Assembly (NCBI GenBank): GCA_013054445.1 | Contig: JAAMPI010000123.1 | Coordinates: 1-62,691, forward strand | Source: Cudoniella acicularis | Taxonomy: Eukaryota > Ascomycota > Leotiomycetes > Helotiales > Helotiaceae | Length of the DNA: 62,691 bases | Direction: 5' to 3' | Part shown: piece after piece, positions 22,858-33,854 of the stretch | Numbering within the stretch: the first letter of the stretch is position 1 | Layout: each line of letters starts with the position of its first letter | Translations under genes and position numbers: made by a program | The notes under the pieces: generated by a model | What the model was told of the DNA's origin: nothing | The model's input: the letters and a program-made list of their open reading frames with translations, nothing else | The model's database searches: none

Positions 22858-23070
22858 ATGGCGTCAAACCGTGCATCCGGCCCCGCATCCAGCCCCGCAT
22901 CCTCCGCTTTGGCTGAAGGCCAGCTTCACGGCAGGAGACTCTCTCCATTGGAGAGCTGGTCCGAGCACCCTAAGCGATCGCGATGCCACTCAGGGCCAAA
23001 CAAATGGATGGGTACGGGGCAGCAGACAGCTGAAAAGTGCCACATTGTTGCATCGTATCGTTTTCTTTGA
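22858..23070 (+). CDS. Possible small Ala/Ser-rich protein
   Basis: An ATG-started frame of 70 codons begins MASNRASGPASSPASSALAE and is divergent from the gene ending at 22075, with starts 79 bp apart. A duplicated ccccgcatccag lies in its 5' part. No splice partner or domain is visible, so it may be chance. Confidence 0.25.
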   Translation: MASNRASGPASSPASSALAEGQLHGRRLSPLESWSEHPKRSRCHSGPNKWMGTGQQTAEKCHIVASYRFL

Positions 23071-25130
23071 TAGGCTTAGTACCAAGCTTCGGATCGACAG
23101 AAATTGACAGCTGACACTGCTCCTGCTTGGCCCAAAAAGGAGATCGAAGTTTTGGCCCGTGTCTTAGCTGGGGCTGGTAAATGGAGCCGAAATTTTTGAA
23201 ATTTTTTAATAAATGATGAATTTTTTGAACTAAAGAGCTGCGATTGGTGGTTCATATTCGTAGGTAAATTTTATTGATTCAAGCTCTTCGTTGCGGCTAG
23301 TACCCTATTTAAGGCTAGGCCGAAGGCCCGGACGTAAATTTTCACTATATAAATCGAGTTGTACCTGATTCGTTGCTCTTTAAGGGAAATTTTACTATAT
23401 TTAGTTTCAATTCGTTGATAGGTACCCCATAGGCTTCACGGCCCATTCACGTTCAAATTCTTCGAATATCACCTCAGTCTCAAAGAGCCGACGCCGCGCT
23501 TTGCCTCGATCAGTTGCATATAGCGTGACTGTCGCAAAATTGTATTAGCTGCATGCTGTTTTTTTTCCGGCTCGTTCACCCATGTGATGAGTACCCTTGC
23601 CGTCTCGAAAGCACTGCAGGCAACAATTAATCTGCTCTACTCCGGAAGCTATCCGCAGAATTGTTGCCACGTCACTTTCCCTTGAGATATTTTGCGATAA
23701 GCGGCTTTCCTGAACATGGCGGGCTGGACATCCAGGATGGCGGTGAAAAATGTCTCAGGTTTTGCCAATCCAGCCACTTGATAACTTGCATTGTACAACA
23801 CTTCGTTTGCAACGAGCCGGCTGGTCCGAGAATCTGCCCTCTCTCAGAGACGGTCTGGCACACTGTGGCTGTTTTGGTAGACTGGACGCGAGGCCAGGAA
23901 TGGATAATGCATGCGACCTCATTGTATCGGGCTCTAGGTCGCATAACAGGTGAAGGCTCTACTAAAGAGAGCCCCGAGTTGTCACAAAAAGAAATTCATC
24001 CGCCTCACTATGGATCTTCGGGGAATCCACATACTATCATACACCTCCCCAGTGAAATGTAACTAGGGGCCAGACTGCAGCTGGCGTTCGGGTAGGAGGG
24101 ACCCGGGAACTTTGACACTTGGAAGGCCACCCGGTGACCTAGCAAGCTGGGTCCTCAGGGTGTGAGGACGGAAACCATGATTCCTTCTTTCTGGCCTTCG
24201 CTCATCACTACTGATTCACTAGCAGATCGGCGCGAAAACAATTCTGCAGGAAGACTGCAAGAAACAGGAGGCAAGTGTCTTATCAAAGGCTTTATGAATT
24301 TTGGTTGGCTATTCATCGGGCGGTGAGCGGGCTGCATGCTGAGAATGAAATGAATGTGAGTGCTAGGGTTCGGTAAAGATCCAGGGCTGCATTAACCGGT
24401 TCCAACTGCAGGAGTTCTGTGCTGCGGTCCGGTGGCTGTGTCTCGCTGTTTCTTGCCAAATTCAGAGTACCACATAGCTCACCGAGAGGAAACAACTTCA
24501 CCTTTCACCTTCCCATGGGCACACCCACCATAAATGATGGATCCCTCCCATGAACTTGACTTTTGAAGATTAGCCATCGGCACCTACCTACCTTTATCAT
24601 AGTGGAGGGTAGGTAGGTGCCTTAGCTGAGCTATACTTTATATATTGAGCTACGTTCTACATACTCCACAGAAATAATTCAGCTCCAGAGCCTCTCATTT
24701 AGTAGACTCTTTCGGCTGTTTTATGTAAGAATTCTTCCCAAATGACCTCCGCTTCCAAACCTTGCTGTCTTCTAACAGAAGAACAGACGAGTCGTTCCTC
24801 GTATACTTCTAAGCTGCTAGGGCAAGTGGGCTTTGCAGGTTCACGATAGTGAAAAGAAAAGTTACCCACTTGGTGCCCAAATCCAGAGGGTGCGAAGAGA
24901 GATGCTGCGGTGAAGAATCATGTTGTGGAGAGGCATCCGGAGTATAAATGCTAGTAAGGAAACGTCAGTTTGCTTCCAAAGAAACCAGTATCCAGTTAAC
25001 ATATAGTCTTAGGGGAGCTGGAGGTTCTCCCCGATTTCCAGGAAGCGCAGCAGAATGCTTCCTTCGACAACCGTATCTTTATCACAGATCTTGTTCCTCA
25101 GCCAACAACGGCACAAGAAGGGAAATAATA
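23071..25130. other. Sparse 2-kb stretch with one hairpin
   Basis: No credible gene is seen. Frames at 23661-24062 (plus) and 23944-23672 (minus) overlap on opposite strands and neither looks like protein. Bases 23170-23420 are AT-rich. A long perfect inverted repeat lies at 24579-24621 (listed separately). A ttatatattgag element at about 24639 could be a distant TATA box. Confidence 0.4.
24579..24621. repeat. Perfect 14-bp inverted repeat with 15-nt loop
   Basis: ggcacctacctacc (24579-24592) is followed by its exact reverse complement ggtaggtaggtgcc (24608-24621). It could form a GC-rich hairpin in RNA or DNA, act as a terminator-like element, or be a relic of a MITE. A related ggtaggtaggtg occurs near 36745. 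Confidence 0.85.
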
Positions 25131-25524
25131 ATGGAGGCCTTGAGCAATACTCAAATCACTATCACTGCGATCTCCCAGTGCACCTCTCCATACCCAACAA
25201 TTACCACGGGTATGACAGCCTTACACCTATGCAAGTTGAAGATAAACTCTAACAATTTTAGGGCACCAGAACCCTGCGGTGGGAGATTCTCTTGTTCCAC
25301 ACCGTTCTTTGATATCCTCATCGATGTCACCGACTCCCTCCCCGAGTTTTACGGGCCCCTCGGAGTCCAGCAGATGCCCCACCAACGCGAGTGCTACTAG
25401 TAGAGCACAAACAGCACAATATTCTCCTGAAAGTGTACAATACGACAACACATCTGGATTGGGAGGTGAAGGCTGGAGGAAGCTATGCTTTCTGGTTGCA
25501 GGGAGAGAGTCCACGAGACGATGA
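25131..25524 (+). CDS. Small Ser/Thr-rich protein, two exons
   Basis: Exons 25131-25209 and 25262-25524 give 113 residues. The 52-bp intron has GTATGA, ctctaac and ttttag, and is in phase. The sequence starts MEALSNTQITITAISQCTS, is Ser/Pro-rich in the middle (SSSMSPTPSPSFTGPSES), and ends with GEGWRKLCFLVAG. No signal peptide or known domain. The intron quality is the main support. Confidence 0.5.
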
Positions 25525-25845
25525 AGGCTATGAAGGAGAGTCCGCTTATTACAATGGCGTTTGATTTGGCTTCTTAAGGGACTTGAGAGAGAGCTGGGCT
25601 GGTGAGACTGGTTTTGGATTTCAATGTTGTAAACTGTTGACGCCAAAAGCTTTGTACCAGGATTTGATTCAAGCCACCGTAGAATACACCTGTAAGCCTC
25701 CGGCTAAGCTGCAGCCACTACGAAACACGGGCGTATGACCGGCTGTATGACTCATACAAGCAGGGCGCTAAGGCCCTTACATATATTAAATTCCGCCCTT
25801 GATCGAAAGCAAGACCAAGCATTACCCATCACCCTCACTTTCACC

Positions 25846-26648
25846 ATGGTAGAAGAGAAACTTTCAAATACTTTCGTAGCTAGAACAATACAGCAATATG
25901 AAAGTCAAGCCATGTCAAACCGTATGTGTCACACGACTGTGACTGAAAATTGCTAACGGGTGTATATTAGATATCCCGGCCGAGGACGTATTTCATCACT
26001 TTCCAGATTTACCGGTTGAAATCCGACTTGAAATATGGACTCTAGCAGCAGCTCAGCCACCAAGAATCGTCAAAGCAGCGGAACTACGAGCGGGGAATTG
26101 GACAGCGAAGAGATACACAACAGGCTATCCAGAAGCGTTATTGAATGCTTGCCGCGAGTCACATCAAATCCTGCGACGAAATCTCAAACAATGGGGGGGG
26201 GGAATGCAAAACCATACTCTTTTATTTCAATCTGGATCAGGACACGCTTTGGTTCCAATCCCAATTCACTAATCCGAGGGAACTAGAAAGCTTTCTCCAC
26301 GGCAATCAAGACGGCTTGAAACGAGTTCGTCATGTCGCATACCCTTTGAACTACCAAATCAGCCCAGAGTACAAGAACTATTTACTGAGCATTATATCCA
26401 GCATGGACCAACTAAGGCGCCTATATCTCATTTTAGGTGATGAACCCAGTGGATATGGTCAATTTGGCTTCATCAAACCAAAAGACTCTCGTGTAGCGCA
26501 GGAGTTTGATGAGCTTGATTTTGGAAATTCTTCTCATATGTCATGTGAGAAAGTTGAGGGATACATCAAATGCCGCCTTCAGGATGAACGGCCGGTTGGA
26601 TATGTTCCGGATATTCTCGTTAGGAAAATTGCTCGTATTAAAGATTAA
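25846..26648 (+). pseudogene. 2EXR-family gene broken in a G10 run
   Basis: Exons are 25846-25921 and 25971-26648; the 49-bp intron has GTATGT, gctaac and ttag. Exon 2 opens with FHHFPDLPVEIRLEIWTLA then PPRIV and LLNACRESHQ, the hallmark of the fungal 2EXR family (F-box-like F..LP.EIR..IW start). After the G10 run at 26193-26202 the frame is off by one; with nine G the total is 753 bases and the gene is 250 residues ending at 26648, continuing ILFYFNLDQDTLWFQ as the family does. 2EXR function is unknown. I favour an indel in the homopolymer over real loss. Confidence 0.7.
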
Positions 26649-27547
26649 AAAATCAAGTTGCGGTAAGTTAAATTAGTGATCATTTTTCCCGTCGTTAATA
26701 GATAATAGAATTTGCATTCATAGAATGTGCGGGGGATGTTTTAAATTGAAAAGGAAAGGGAGGAAGGGTGGGTTGCAAAAAGCGAAAAAGAGGGCGGGGA
26801 AGGGGGATGGATACGGAGGATGTACTCTATATTTAATCTTGCAGACATCTACAAAATCCTCATCGCTCAAAACCTCTGCGGCAGGAACTTGGATCAGCAG
26901 GAAATTGAGTCCAGAAAATATAATTTTTGATTATATTTTGAGAAAGCCTGTTGATTTGTGACTAAATTTGAGGATCGGTGGTTGTAGGTCAGGTGACTTT
27001 GCCCCCTATCTTTCTCGCTTGTTGATAGGGAACATCAACACTATCGATTGAGTGAATCTATCAATTTACAGGCTTCTCACAAGAAATGCTCCTGCAAGAG
27101 GGCCCAGTACATGCTACAGCGGGTCAGTGGGACAAAATTTTTGGGTTGCTCTTGGGGGTTGGTAAGATCCGACTATGATTCGGGAGAGTGGCGTGGGAAG
27201 AATCCGTGCGCTCTGAAGAGCTGCGGAGCAGAATGTACTACTGGGGATACACCAGAAAAATTGTTCGTGGCGGGTGGTCCTAACCTCCTTGGGCCATCTG
27301 AAAGACACCGGGCTGCCGGGTAGATTCTTCGGGGGAGGATTACACAATAATTCTTTGAATTGTTGGCCCCTATGGCAACAAGGATTGGTGTCTGGTACGC
27401 GCAAACGACAGTTCACAAGCCATTGCTATCCAAGGCCAAGAAGGTTGATTTCCCCTTCGCCCCAACTTTCACCTCAACCTCATCTCACACACCCTCTTAA
27501 CCGTATCAACCTCAGGCTTTGCTTGAATGACGCGTTGGCCTCCCTTA
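26649..27547. other. Intergenic; no firm gene
   Basis: A 78-codon ATG frame at 26725-26961 begins MCGGCFKLKRKGRKGG and is basic and short. No splice partners were found. Other frames (27048-27594) are probably noise. Confidence 0.35.
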
Positions 27548-27945
27548 TTACTTGTGCTCTTCGACAACGTGGAGGTCATCGCCAAAAAGCGTGAAAAGGG
27601 GCTCAGGGAAAGACGGTGGGTTGAGGGCCGGCAGCCCAGAATCACGATACGACCAAAACAACCTGACCAGCTTCGCTTTTACCTTAATTGATTTGTCAAC
27701 TTTGTGCGTTTGCATAAAGAATGTAGTGTCTAATTTCAGTGTACGGCACTCAGCGGCGCTTGTACGACCGTCCCGCAAGGAGCGGCACTGCAAGTTCCAA
27801 CCATCTGATCTCGATTCACTGAACAACAGTCGGATTGCTATACCAGATACACTGCTCACAGCAACACATCAGGGAGATGGGGGGAGGTCTGACAGTGGGG
27901 CGTCAGAGTGGTGGTGGATGAGTTGTTTTGGTGGGGGAGTGACAT
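27548..27945 (-). CDS. Small unknown protein, two exons
   Basis: Exon 1 is 27945-27860 and exon 2 is 27818-27548, giving 118 residues. The 41-bp intron has GTGAGC and ttcag, with no strong branch site, but the phase fits exactly. It begins MSLPHQNNSSTTTLTP; the second exon holds VDKSIKVKAKLVRLFWSYRD and FTLFGDDLHVVEEHK, which look like folded protein. Family unknown. Confidence 0.5.
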
Positions 27946-28196
27946 GGATACTTCTACTTCTACGATTACTTTAAATAGTGGTGTATTTTCAATCGACTTC
28001 ATTTCAATTTCGCGCGTTCATCACTGCCGTCTGCGCTTGATGTTTCCCAAGCCATGCGCTTCCTTAAAAGGAGCTTGATTTTCCAAGTATGCTACACAAA
28101 CCCTCATCTCCTAGTAAAACATTCAAAACCACGAATTCATTACATGTCCAAAATACAATTTCAATTTCAGTATATTCTGTAGAACAAAAGCACATC

Positions 28197-28970
28197 CTAT
28201 TCCGATGGCTTCCACTCTTTGGGGGACTGGCCCTCTCCGTCGCTGTCAGTATCACTGCCAGGTGCAGCAGCTGCAAGATTAAAGAGGATGCTGCCGAAGG
28301 AATTAATGCGCTCATTATCGCTATCGAAGTCTCCGGGGGCCTCACTATCTTCCGGGGCATGTCTAACAACAGCTTGGCAGTATTTTATGGTATGTTGGCG
28401 AAGGTTGTCCTTCCGATTGTATTTCTTGCCGCACTTGTCACAGCCAAATGGCTTGTCTTTGGTGTGAATGGATTTAAAATGGCGCCGGAGGTGTTCTCGA
28501 CGTCCGAAAACTCTCGTGCAAAGATAGCAAGGAAAACTATATTGGTTGTGTTCTTCGGTGGTGCCCTCTGGGGGATGGGCGGATCCTGAGGTGATGTTCG
28601 TGTTATCGCCTTTGTTGTTATGGCGAGGGTCCTCCGTGAATGATTCTTTGGGTGGCAGCGGCAGAGGATTGAATTGAAATGACGGGAAAATCGTTGTAGG
28701 CAGTGCTGAATCGACTTTGGCACCCAATCTAGGCTCGGATGTCGCTGAAAGCATGTTTTCATGCAACGGAGGATGTGTTGCAGCGGACGAAGTGTCTTGA
28801 GCAGCATGTTTGTTTGGATCGACGTTGGCTCCTAATCGAGGCTCGGGTATCGCTGAAAGCATGTTGTCATGCAACGGAGGATGTGTTGTAGTAGTATGTT
28901 TGTTTGGAACGAGGCTGCCCGTGGTAGGGGAATCGGAAGGGTGAGGGACGCGGCGGGGTTCAAACCTCAT
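28197..28970 (-). CDS. C2H2 zinc-finger protein with two fingers
   Basis: The start at the ATG of MRFEPRR gives 257 residues. The frame is open upstream to about 29200 without an ATG, so an extra 5' exon is possible. Two adjacent fingers lie near residues 148-199: CYLCTRVFGRREHLRRH with SIH, and CDKCGKKYNRKDNLRQH with a weaker fourth ligand (KYC). The linker between them is TKDKPF, close to the classical TGEKPF, so sequence-specific DNA binding is likely. The N-terminal part contains a duplicated segment (PLHDNMLSAIPEPRLGA and PLHENMLSATSEPRLGA), which is also visible as a DNA repeat at 28730-28910. The acidic C-terminus (DTDSDGEG) could activate transcription. Target unknown. Confidence 0.7.
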   Translation of the reverse strand: MRFEPRRVPHPSDSPTTGSLVPNKHTTTTHPPLHDNMLSAIPEPRLGANVDPNKHAAQDTSSAATHPPLHENMLSATSEPRLGAKVDSALPTTIFPSFQFNPLPLPPKESFTEDPRHNNKGDNTNITSGSAHPPEGTTEEHNQYSFPCYLCTRVFGRREHLRRHFKSIHTKDKPFGCDKCGKKYNRKDNLRQHTIKYCQAVVRHAPEDSEAPGDFDSDNERINSFGSILFNLAAAAPGSDTDSDGEGQSPKEWKPSE

Positions 28971-29420
28971 ATGGCATACGAGGTGCTTCCGTCTGACTTT
29001 TCGCTGCAGTTGGTTGAGTGTATTTGTGCTCTGGAACTGGAAATAGAAAATCGAGCAAGCCACATTATGACTATCAAATCGGCGTGGTGCTGCCTTAGAT
29101 TCAGGAAATAGGGGGGAAGAAGGGCTTTTCCCACCACAACGTCGAGGCCTGGAGATCTCTGTGGGTCGCGCCAGGATAGGACTCTCTCCATCCCAGTCTT
29201 CGTGTCATCACTGGTCCTCGCAGGTTCGCGATACGCTGCTAAGCAGCCACCAACATCCCACCAACATAATCTACCACTCGAGGTCTCCCCCCACCATTTA
29301 TTTCAATTTAAAAGTTCAGTAATTCGACAATAATCGGAGCACTTCAATTCTCTCAAACGCGACCGTCAATCTCAATGATCGAATATTCAGCGCTCTCGCA
29401 GACTCGCAGCAAGAAAGAGA

Positions 29421-30476
29421 ATGCCAATTCCGACCAACGATTCGAATATCATCGCACCTCGGGAGACGCCAGAGGCCACCAGGCAATGCCCTGATAAAAT
29501 GAACGAGGAAATTCAACACGAAACGGACACAATTCAGGCCATGGAGCCAGTCACACTCGCAGATGTCTTGGAGCCACTTCGCACCTTTCGCTTATTTCGA
29601 AATCTTCCAGATCGTTCTCGGGAAATGATCTGGTCAATGGCTCTCGAACCGCGACTAGTCGTATTATGTCCGCAACTCGAAGACGAGACACCCACATATC
29701 GCAGGTGGCAGATCCTTATGGAATCGCCCACGATGACAATTCCTTGCGTATGTCGCGAAGCCAGGGCTCAATTTTTACGAAGCTATACCAAGTTGGAAAG
29801 CAATCAAGCTGGGGACAATACTTGGATAGACTTCTCTAAAGATACTATATTCTTAGAGTGGGAACGTCAAGCTTCCTGCCGAGTTGTTACGGATTTCCTT
29901 AGAGAACACCTACAAACAATCCAGAGCTTAGCTATCGACTTCAACTATTGTATGTTTGATCGCAAGGTATACGACTTCCTTCGAAGCAGTCTCCCTCATC
30001 TTCGCGAGCTCAAGTTCGCTGTTGTATCTGATCAGACCCGCCGCCGCCAGTCTTTTCTTGCTTTAAAGGATCTTGAGCCAGAATCCTGTCCAGCACGTCA
30101 CCAAATCAATTATATGTCTGAGCAGATCTACAACAACTATGGTCATTACTGGGCATGTAGCTGGACGCTAGTAGACGCCCAGCAGATCAATTGTCAACTC
30201 GTTAAGCGCTGGTACTCAGATCCATCGGACCGAGTTAAGTGTTCTTTGGAGCAAAAGTTGTGGCATCTGTCATATTGGAGGCAGTGCCTAGATAAAAGGT
30301 CCCAAATTCCCAAACGCAAGACACCTCCAACTAGTGAGCCGGAGCCGAAGCCGAAGAGAGCTAACAATGCCACTGAGGAACTGGATTCCAAACCGGTAAG
30401 TCGCTGTTGCGAGACTGAATTCGTCGATTTTAATGACAATAGGTTTTCGTCGATAAAGGACGTAAAAGTGGCCTGA
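29421..30476 (+). CDS. 2EXR-family protein
   Basis: A single exon of 351 residues with ATG at 29421. Residues about 53-110 carry the family signature: FRLFRNLPDRSREMIWSMA followed by LEPRLVVL and later PCVCREARAQFLRSY, then IDFSKDTIFLEWE, matching the 2EXR order (F..LP...R..IW, PR, ACRESR-like, D.iyf). The C-terminus is Lys/Pro-rich (KRKTPPTSEPEPKPKRA), possibly a nuclear localisation signal. Function of the family is unknown. It is the second of three 2EXR genes within 8 kb. Confidence 0.75.
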   Translation: MPIPTNDSNIIAPRETPEATRQCPDKMNEEIQHETDTIQAMEPVTLADVLEPLRTFRLFRNLPDRSREMIWSMALEPRLVVLCPQLEDETPTYRRWQILMESPTMTIPCVCREARAQFLRSYTKLESNQAGDNTWIDFSKDTIFLEWERQASCRVVTDFLREHLQTIQSLAIDFNYCMFDRKVYDFLRSSLPHLRELKFAVVSDQTRRRQSFLALKDLEPESCPARHQINYMSEQIYNNYGHYWACSWTLVDAQQINCQLVKRWYSDPSDRVKCSLEQKLWHLSYWRQCLDKRSQIPKRKTPPTSEPEPKPKRANNATEELDSKPVSRCCETEFVDFNDNRFSSIKDVKVA

Positions 30477-31014
30477 AATGCCCAAGCCCCAGGAGGCTTC
30501 GGAGCGCAAAGAAAGGGGTTTAAGGTTGAAAGGTTTATTTGAGCTAGAAATCTATACTACTTGCTCTTTACTTGTGCAATCCTGCAATTTACGTTGACCT
30601 CTGCGGTGGAGCTAGCCGTGAAATTTGCACAGCCTATCGTTTCTTGTCATAACAATTGCGCGCTCTTTTCTGAGATCGGGAGATAGGGAGGGCGGAAAGT
30701 TGTGACGTCAACTCTCCTGGAAGAGTGGAGTTCAGACCCCGGTAGCTGTGGATGCCAGTTTGCAAATCTATCACGCGGTGAAGGCGGCACGGGTTGAGAC
30801 ATGATCCAATCAAAGGGAGTGCGTGCCATGCGAGGATCACTTGGCTACGGTGTCCCGATCATGACCATAGAGCGTAGCTTTGCATCAAAGTGACCGGGGT
30901 AGTACGGCGGCCGGATAACGACCATAAGGCGCAACTTCAGGCAGCCGCAGGCGCCCTTGTATCACCCTGGAATGAACGTCGCGGTATCGCCAACAACACA
31001 CAAACGCCCAAACA
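30477..31014. other. Intergenic
   Basis: Overlapping minus frames at 30634-30840 have no protein character. Nothing else is seen. Confidence 0.4.
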
Positions 31015-31523
31015 ATGCCACCAACCCAGGCGGACCGGATCCCATTGCAAGCCCAAAAGCTTGTAGTGCAGGAGCGCATGAATTCAGCAGTGGAAAAAGC
31101 ATATTGGTTAGGGCAGGGGCCAAGATGGCAGAATTTCCTCGTACGCACGCCGCTATATCGTGCCGCTGGGCAAGCAGTGACCCTGTCGCTCACGTAGAAC
31201 AGGAAGCTCGTAATCTTTTCGTTCAGGAAAGGCTGAATCAGCAAGGCCTGTCCATCAGGCAGTTCAAAGACCTCGATGAGCGGTCCAAGCGACACTGCAT
31301 TGAGCGCCTGCAGGAGGCTTTCTACGACGAATTTTTCCAGTACAGTCGTGACGGGGAATGGATGGAGGGGGCAGTTGGCCCCGATGAGAGATGGATCCGC
31401 GTTCCTGGCATGAGTGATTGGCATGTTAAATGGGCTCTGCAGGCGATCGAGAAGGCTGAGGAGCGTATGGCGCCCCATGTCGTTGTCTTTGCAACTCTGC
31501 ACACGGAGGAGGTTACTGATTAG
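31015..31523 (+). CDS. Unknown helical protein, two exons
   Basis: Exons 31015-31140 and 31203-31523 give 148 residues. The 62-bp intron has GTACGC and aacag and begins at a codon boundary. The joined sequence is charged and helical: QKLVVQERMNSAVEKAYWLG, then EARNLFVQERLNQQGLSIRQ, and later FYDEFFQYSRDGEW. The two VQERxN segments on either side of the intron resemble each other, hinting at an internal repeat. A single unspliced frame (30957-31523) is an alternative. Family unknown. Confidence 0.5.
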
Positions 31524-31838
31524 TATAGGATCGGCTAATACTGTAGTCGAGGCGCCTCGTCCGCCACCTTACGACCCTGTGAAATCATCTGCACTTGAAA
31601 ATCAAGACGCGAACCGTGCCATTTAAAGGCGGCCTTGGCCAGGAGGATGCACGCAGTGGAGGAGGTAGTGGGTTCTGGCCATGTCTAACAAGTATGTTTG
31701 AGTGAGTGAGAGACATCTGGTAGGCTCGTCTGAAGAGTTTTACATATGCCTGCGACTCGTTTGCGCCCTTTGCCGTGTTCACTTCTCTGCTGATAAAGCA
31801 AGAACGAGGAAAAGAAAAACAAAACATTCACTGCCCAA

Positions 31839-33026
31839 TCAAAACTGTTCTTCCATTTCTTTGAAATCCAAGCCCAACTCCTTTCCAGGCTCAATGTGAA
31901 TTTTCGGCTTCTTTTCCATGTTGAGCCTTTCCTCGAGAGCTTCTTCAAGTCGCGTTCCCTGTTCCATTGACAGTTTATAAAAATAGAGATATGTTATGGA
32001 CTCAATAGCCTTAAAGTGCTGCAAACCCTTCGGGTTACACCAAGAAATTTGGTTATAAGCCCGTGAAAAAACCGCGATATGCTTTACACGCTCAACTTGA
32101 AGTTGATTCCGAAGTTTGAAACTGAAGTGGTTGTTCAATGCCTGAAGAGTGCTCTGATCGAAAAGCAGCTTGTCGCGCTCGAAGTCGAAAAAAGGGCCCG
32201 TGGGGCTGAACTTGTGATAAACAGCTTCGCCAACTACACGAGATAGTTTGCAAATATGAAGAATCGCTGGAATATTTGTCCTTGTACACGAAACTCTTAA
32301 GAAACTGCCCCCAAAATTATGTGCAAGTTCCGATACCGCTAAGAAACCATTGTTGCGATCCGTAGATTCTCGCTGCACTTGAAGGTGAAAAATACGAGGC
32401 TCAATGCCTTCCATATAGGCTTTCCAGATCATTATCTGAAGTTCGACAGAGAGGCGATAGAGGCTGGTTTGGATCGTTATTTGACAGTTGGTATTGCTAC
32501 TTGGTCGAGTGACCGCTGAGCTGGTGAGGCTAGTCGCAATTTGTTTGAAATTCTGGACAGCCTCTGGTAGATCCCCAGGGCGAATATTTTGGAGCTTGAT
32601 GTGTAAGGTATCGCAGTGCTTTTGTAAAGTTCTGCTAAGATCTCCGTCGGTTTGTCGAGGGGACACCGAATCGGAGAGCTTGGTGAGAGCTTGGAGGAAG
32701 CTTTCCAATTCCTGCTGGATTGCATCAGGGGCGATGGTTCGTAGCTTGGATCGAAAGTCTGCGATAGAGCTTTGCAATTTGAAGTAGAGTGGTTTATGCC
32801 GGTGCCACGTTGAGGGAGGTTGAACTTGGGGCAGCGGGGTGTCCCGTCGACATGGGGGAGTTAAAGGAATCCTGCTGATTTCATCTCCTAAATTTTGCTT
32901 CTCAGCCAAGAGGACAAGAAGGTATTCCAAGCTATAATTTTTTGGTTTTTGGGATGACCGGAGTGACCGCAATGCCAGGGAAAGGGGGTCCGAATACTGG
33001 CCTTCTTCCCGTACGCCGTCGGCCAT
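31839..33026 (-). CDS. 2EXR-like protein with helical N-terminal extension
   Basis: A single exon of 395 residues starting at the ATG of MADGVREE. The N-terminal 190 residues are helical and Gln/Ser-rich. From about 195 the segment LYRLSVELQIMIWKAYMEG, IEPRIFHL, then ILHICKLSRVVGEAVYHKF and FFDFERDKLLFD follows the 2EXR order (LP.EIq..IW, PR, ICr.SR, fnfe.DtL). The LP core is LS here. The C-terminus ends KELGLDFKEMEEQF. Function unknown. The next gene on the left, at 31015-31523, converges with it. Confidence 0.65.
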   Translation of the reverse strand: MADGVREEGQYSDPLSLALRSLRSSQKPKNYSLEYLLVLLAEKQNLGDEISRIPLTPPCRRDTPLPQVQPPSTWHRHKPLYFKLQSSIADFRSKLRTIAPDAIQQELESFLQALTKLSDSVSPRQTDGDLSRTLQKHCDTLHIKLQNIRPGDLPEAVQNFKQIATSLTSSAVTRPSSNTNCQITIQTSLYRLSVELQIMIWKAYMEGIEPRIFHLQVQRESTDRNNGFLAVSELAHNFGGSFLRVSCTRTNIPAILHICKLSRVVGEAVYHKFSPTGPFFDFERDKLLFDQSTLQALNNHFSFKLRNQLQVERVKHIAVFSRAYNQISWCNPKGLQHFKAIESITYLYFYKLSMEQGTRLEEALEERLNMEKKPKIHIEPGKELGLDFKEMEEQF

Positions 33027-33854
33027 TCGGGTTGGGGGATTTGTATCGAGATGTGAGAGGTGTTCAGGCTGGCAGAAGAATAGACAGAAGACAAGGCGCG
33101 TAGAGGAGATGTGCTTGGGAGCAAGCTGTTTAATACCTGCTCTTTATACAAAGCCTGCATCTCGCATCAGCTCTCCGAAAATACGAAAGCCAGTGGCTGA
33201 CTTGTTCTTGGGAGCGTGATTCGGCTACGGCTCAGAAAAAAGAATGGCTGGCTCTTTTAGTCTTCCAATGACAAGAACCGAATGCGATCCACCCTTTCAA
33301 ACTGTCCACCGTTAGACATAAGCTGCACATACCTGCAAATATTTTCACCAACTAAAGATGAATAAAAGGCTTCGGGACTTGTTTGGTCTTCATTACATCA
33401 CATAAAACCAAACATTTCCTCTAATAACATTACGAATTCTTTTTTCAGGGTGTTATGTCGATGGGAGGCGTAGAAAGATCGGCAAAAATATGGTTGCTGA
33501 GATGTTGCCCCACAGTCTGAAGATGAGGGTGTCGTTCATAGTCGCCGTTGGTGCTCTGCATGATCCCAACCGTGTCCTCGGATGCACATCTGCTTCGTTA
33601 GCTCCGCGGAATCTCCAAAGTATTGATGCCTTCTCAACTGGCCCACCATGCAAACGAAATCTATTATAAGTAAGAAATGCTTTACAAGTACAACTGTTCG
33701 GGGCACCGAAAATAGCTTTAAGGTTAATGAAACGTTAGCAAAACAGTTGGAAACAACTTCATCCTTTCTAATCCCAGCCCTCCTATTTGCAGAGGCAAAC
33801 TTGGAGTGTACAACGTCGGCTAAGATACAGATTTCAGTTCCAACCAAGCTTCCG
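33027..33854. other. Intergenic
   Basis: Minus frames at 33453-33949 overlap the 3' side of the JmjC-like gene in other frames and look like noise. No further exon could be joined. Confidence 0.35.

Noticed and set aside
23661..24062. 133-codon plus frame
   Set aside because: An equally long minus frame overlaps it, neither has a domain, and no splice sites fit.
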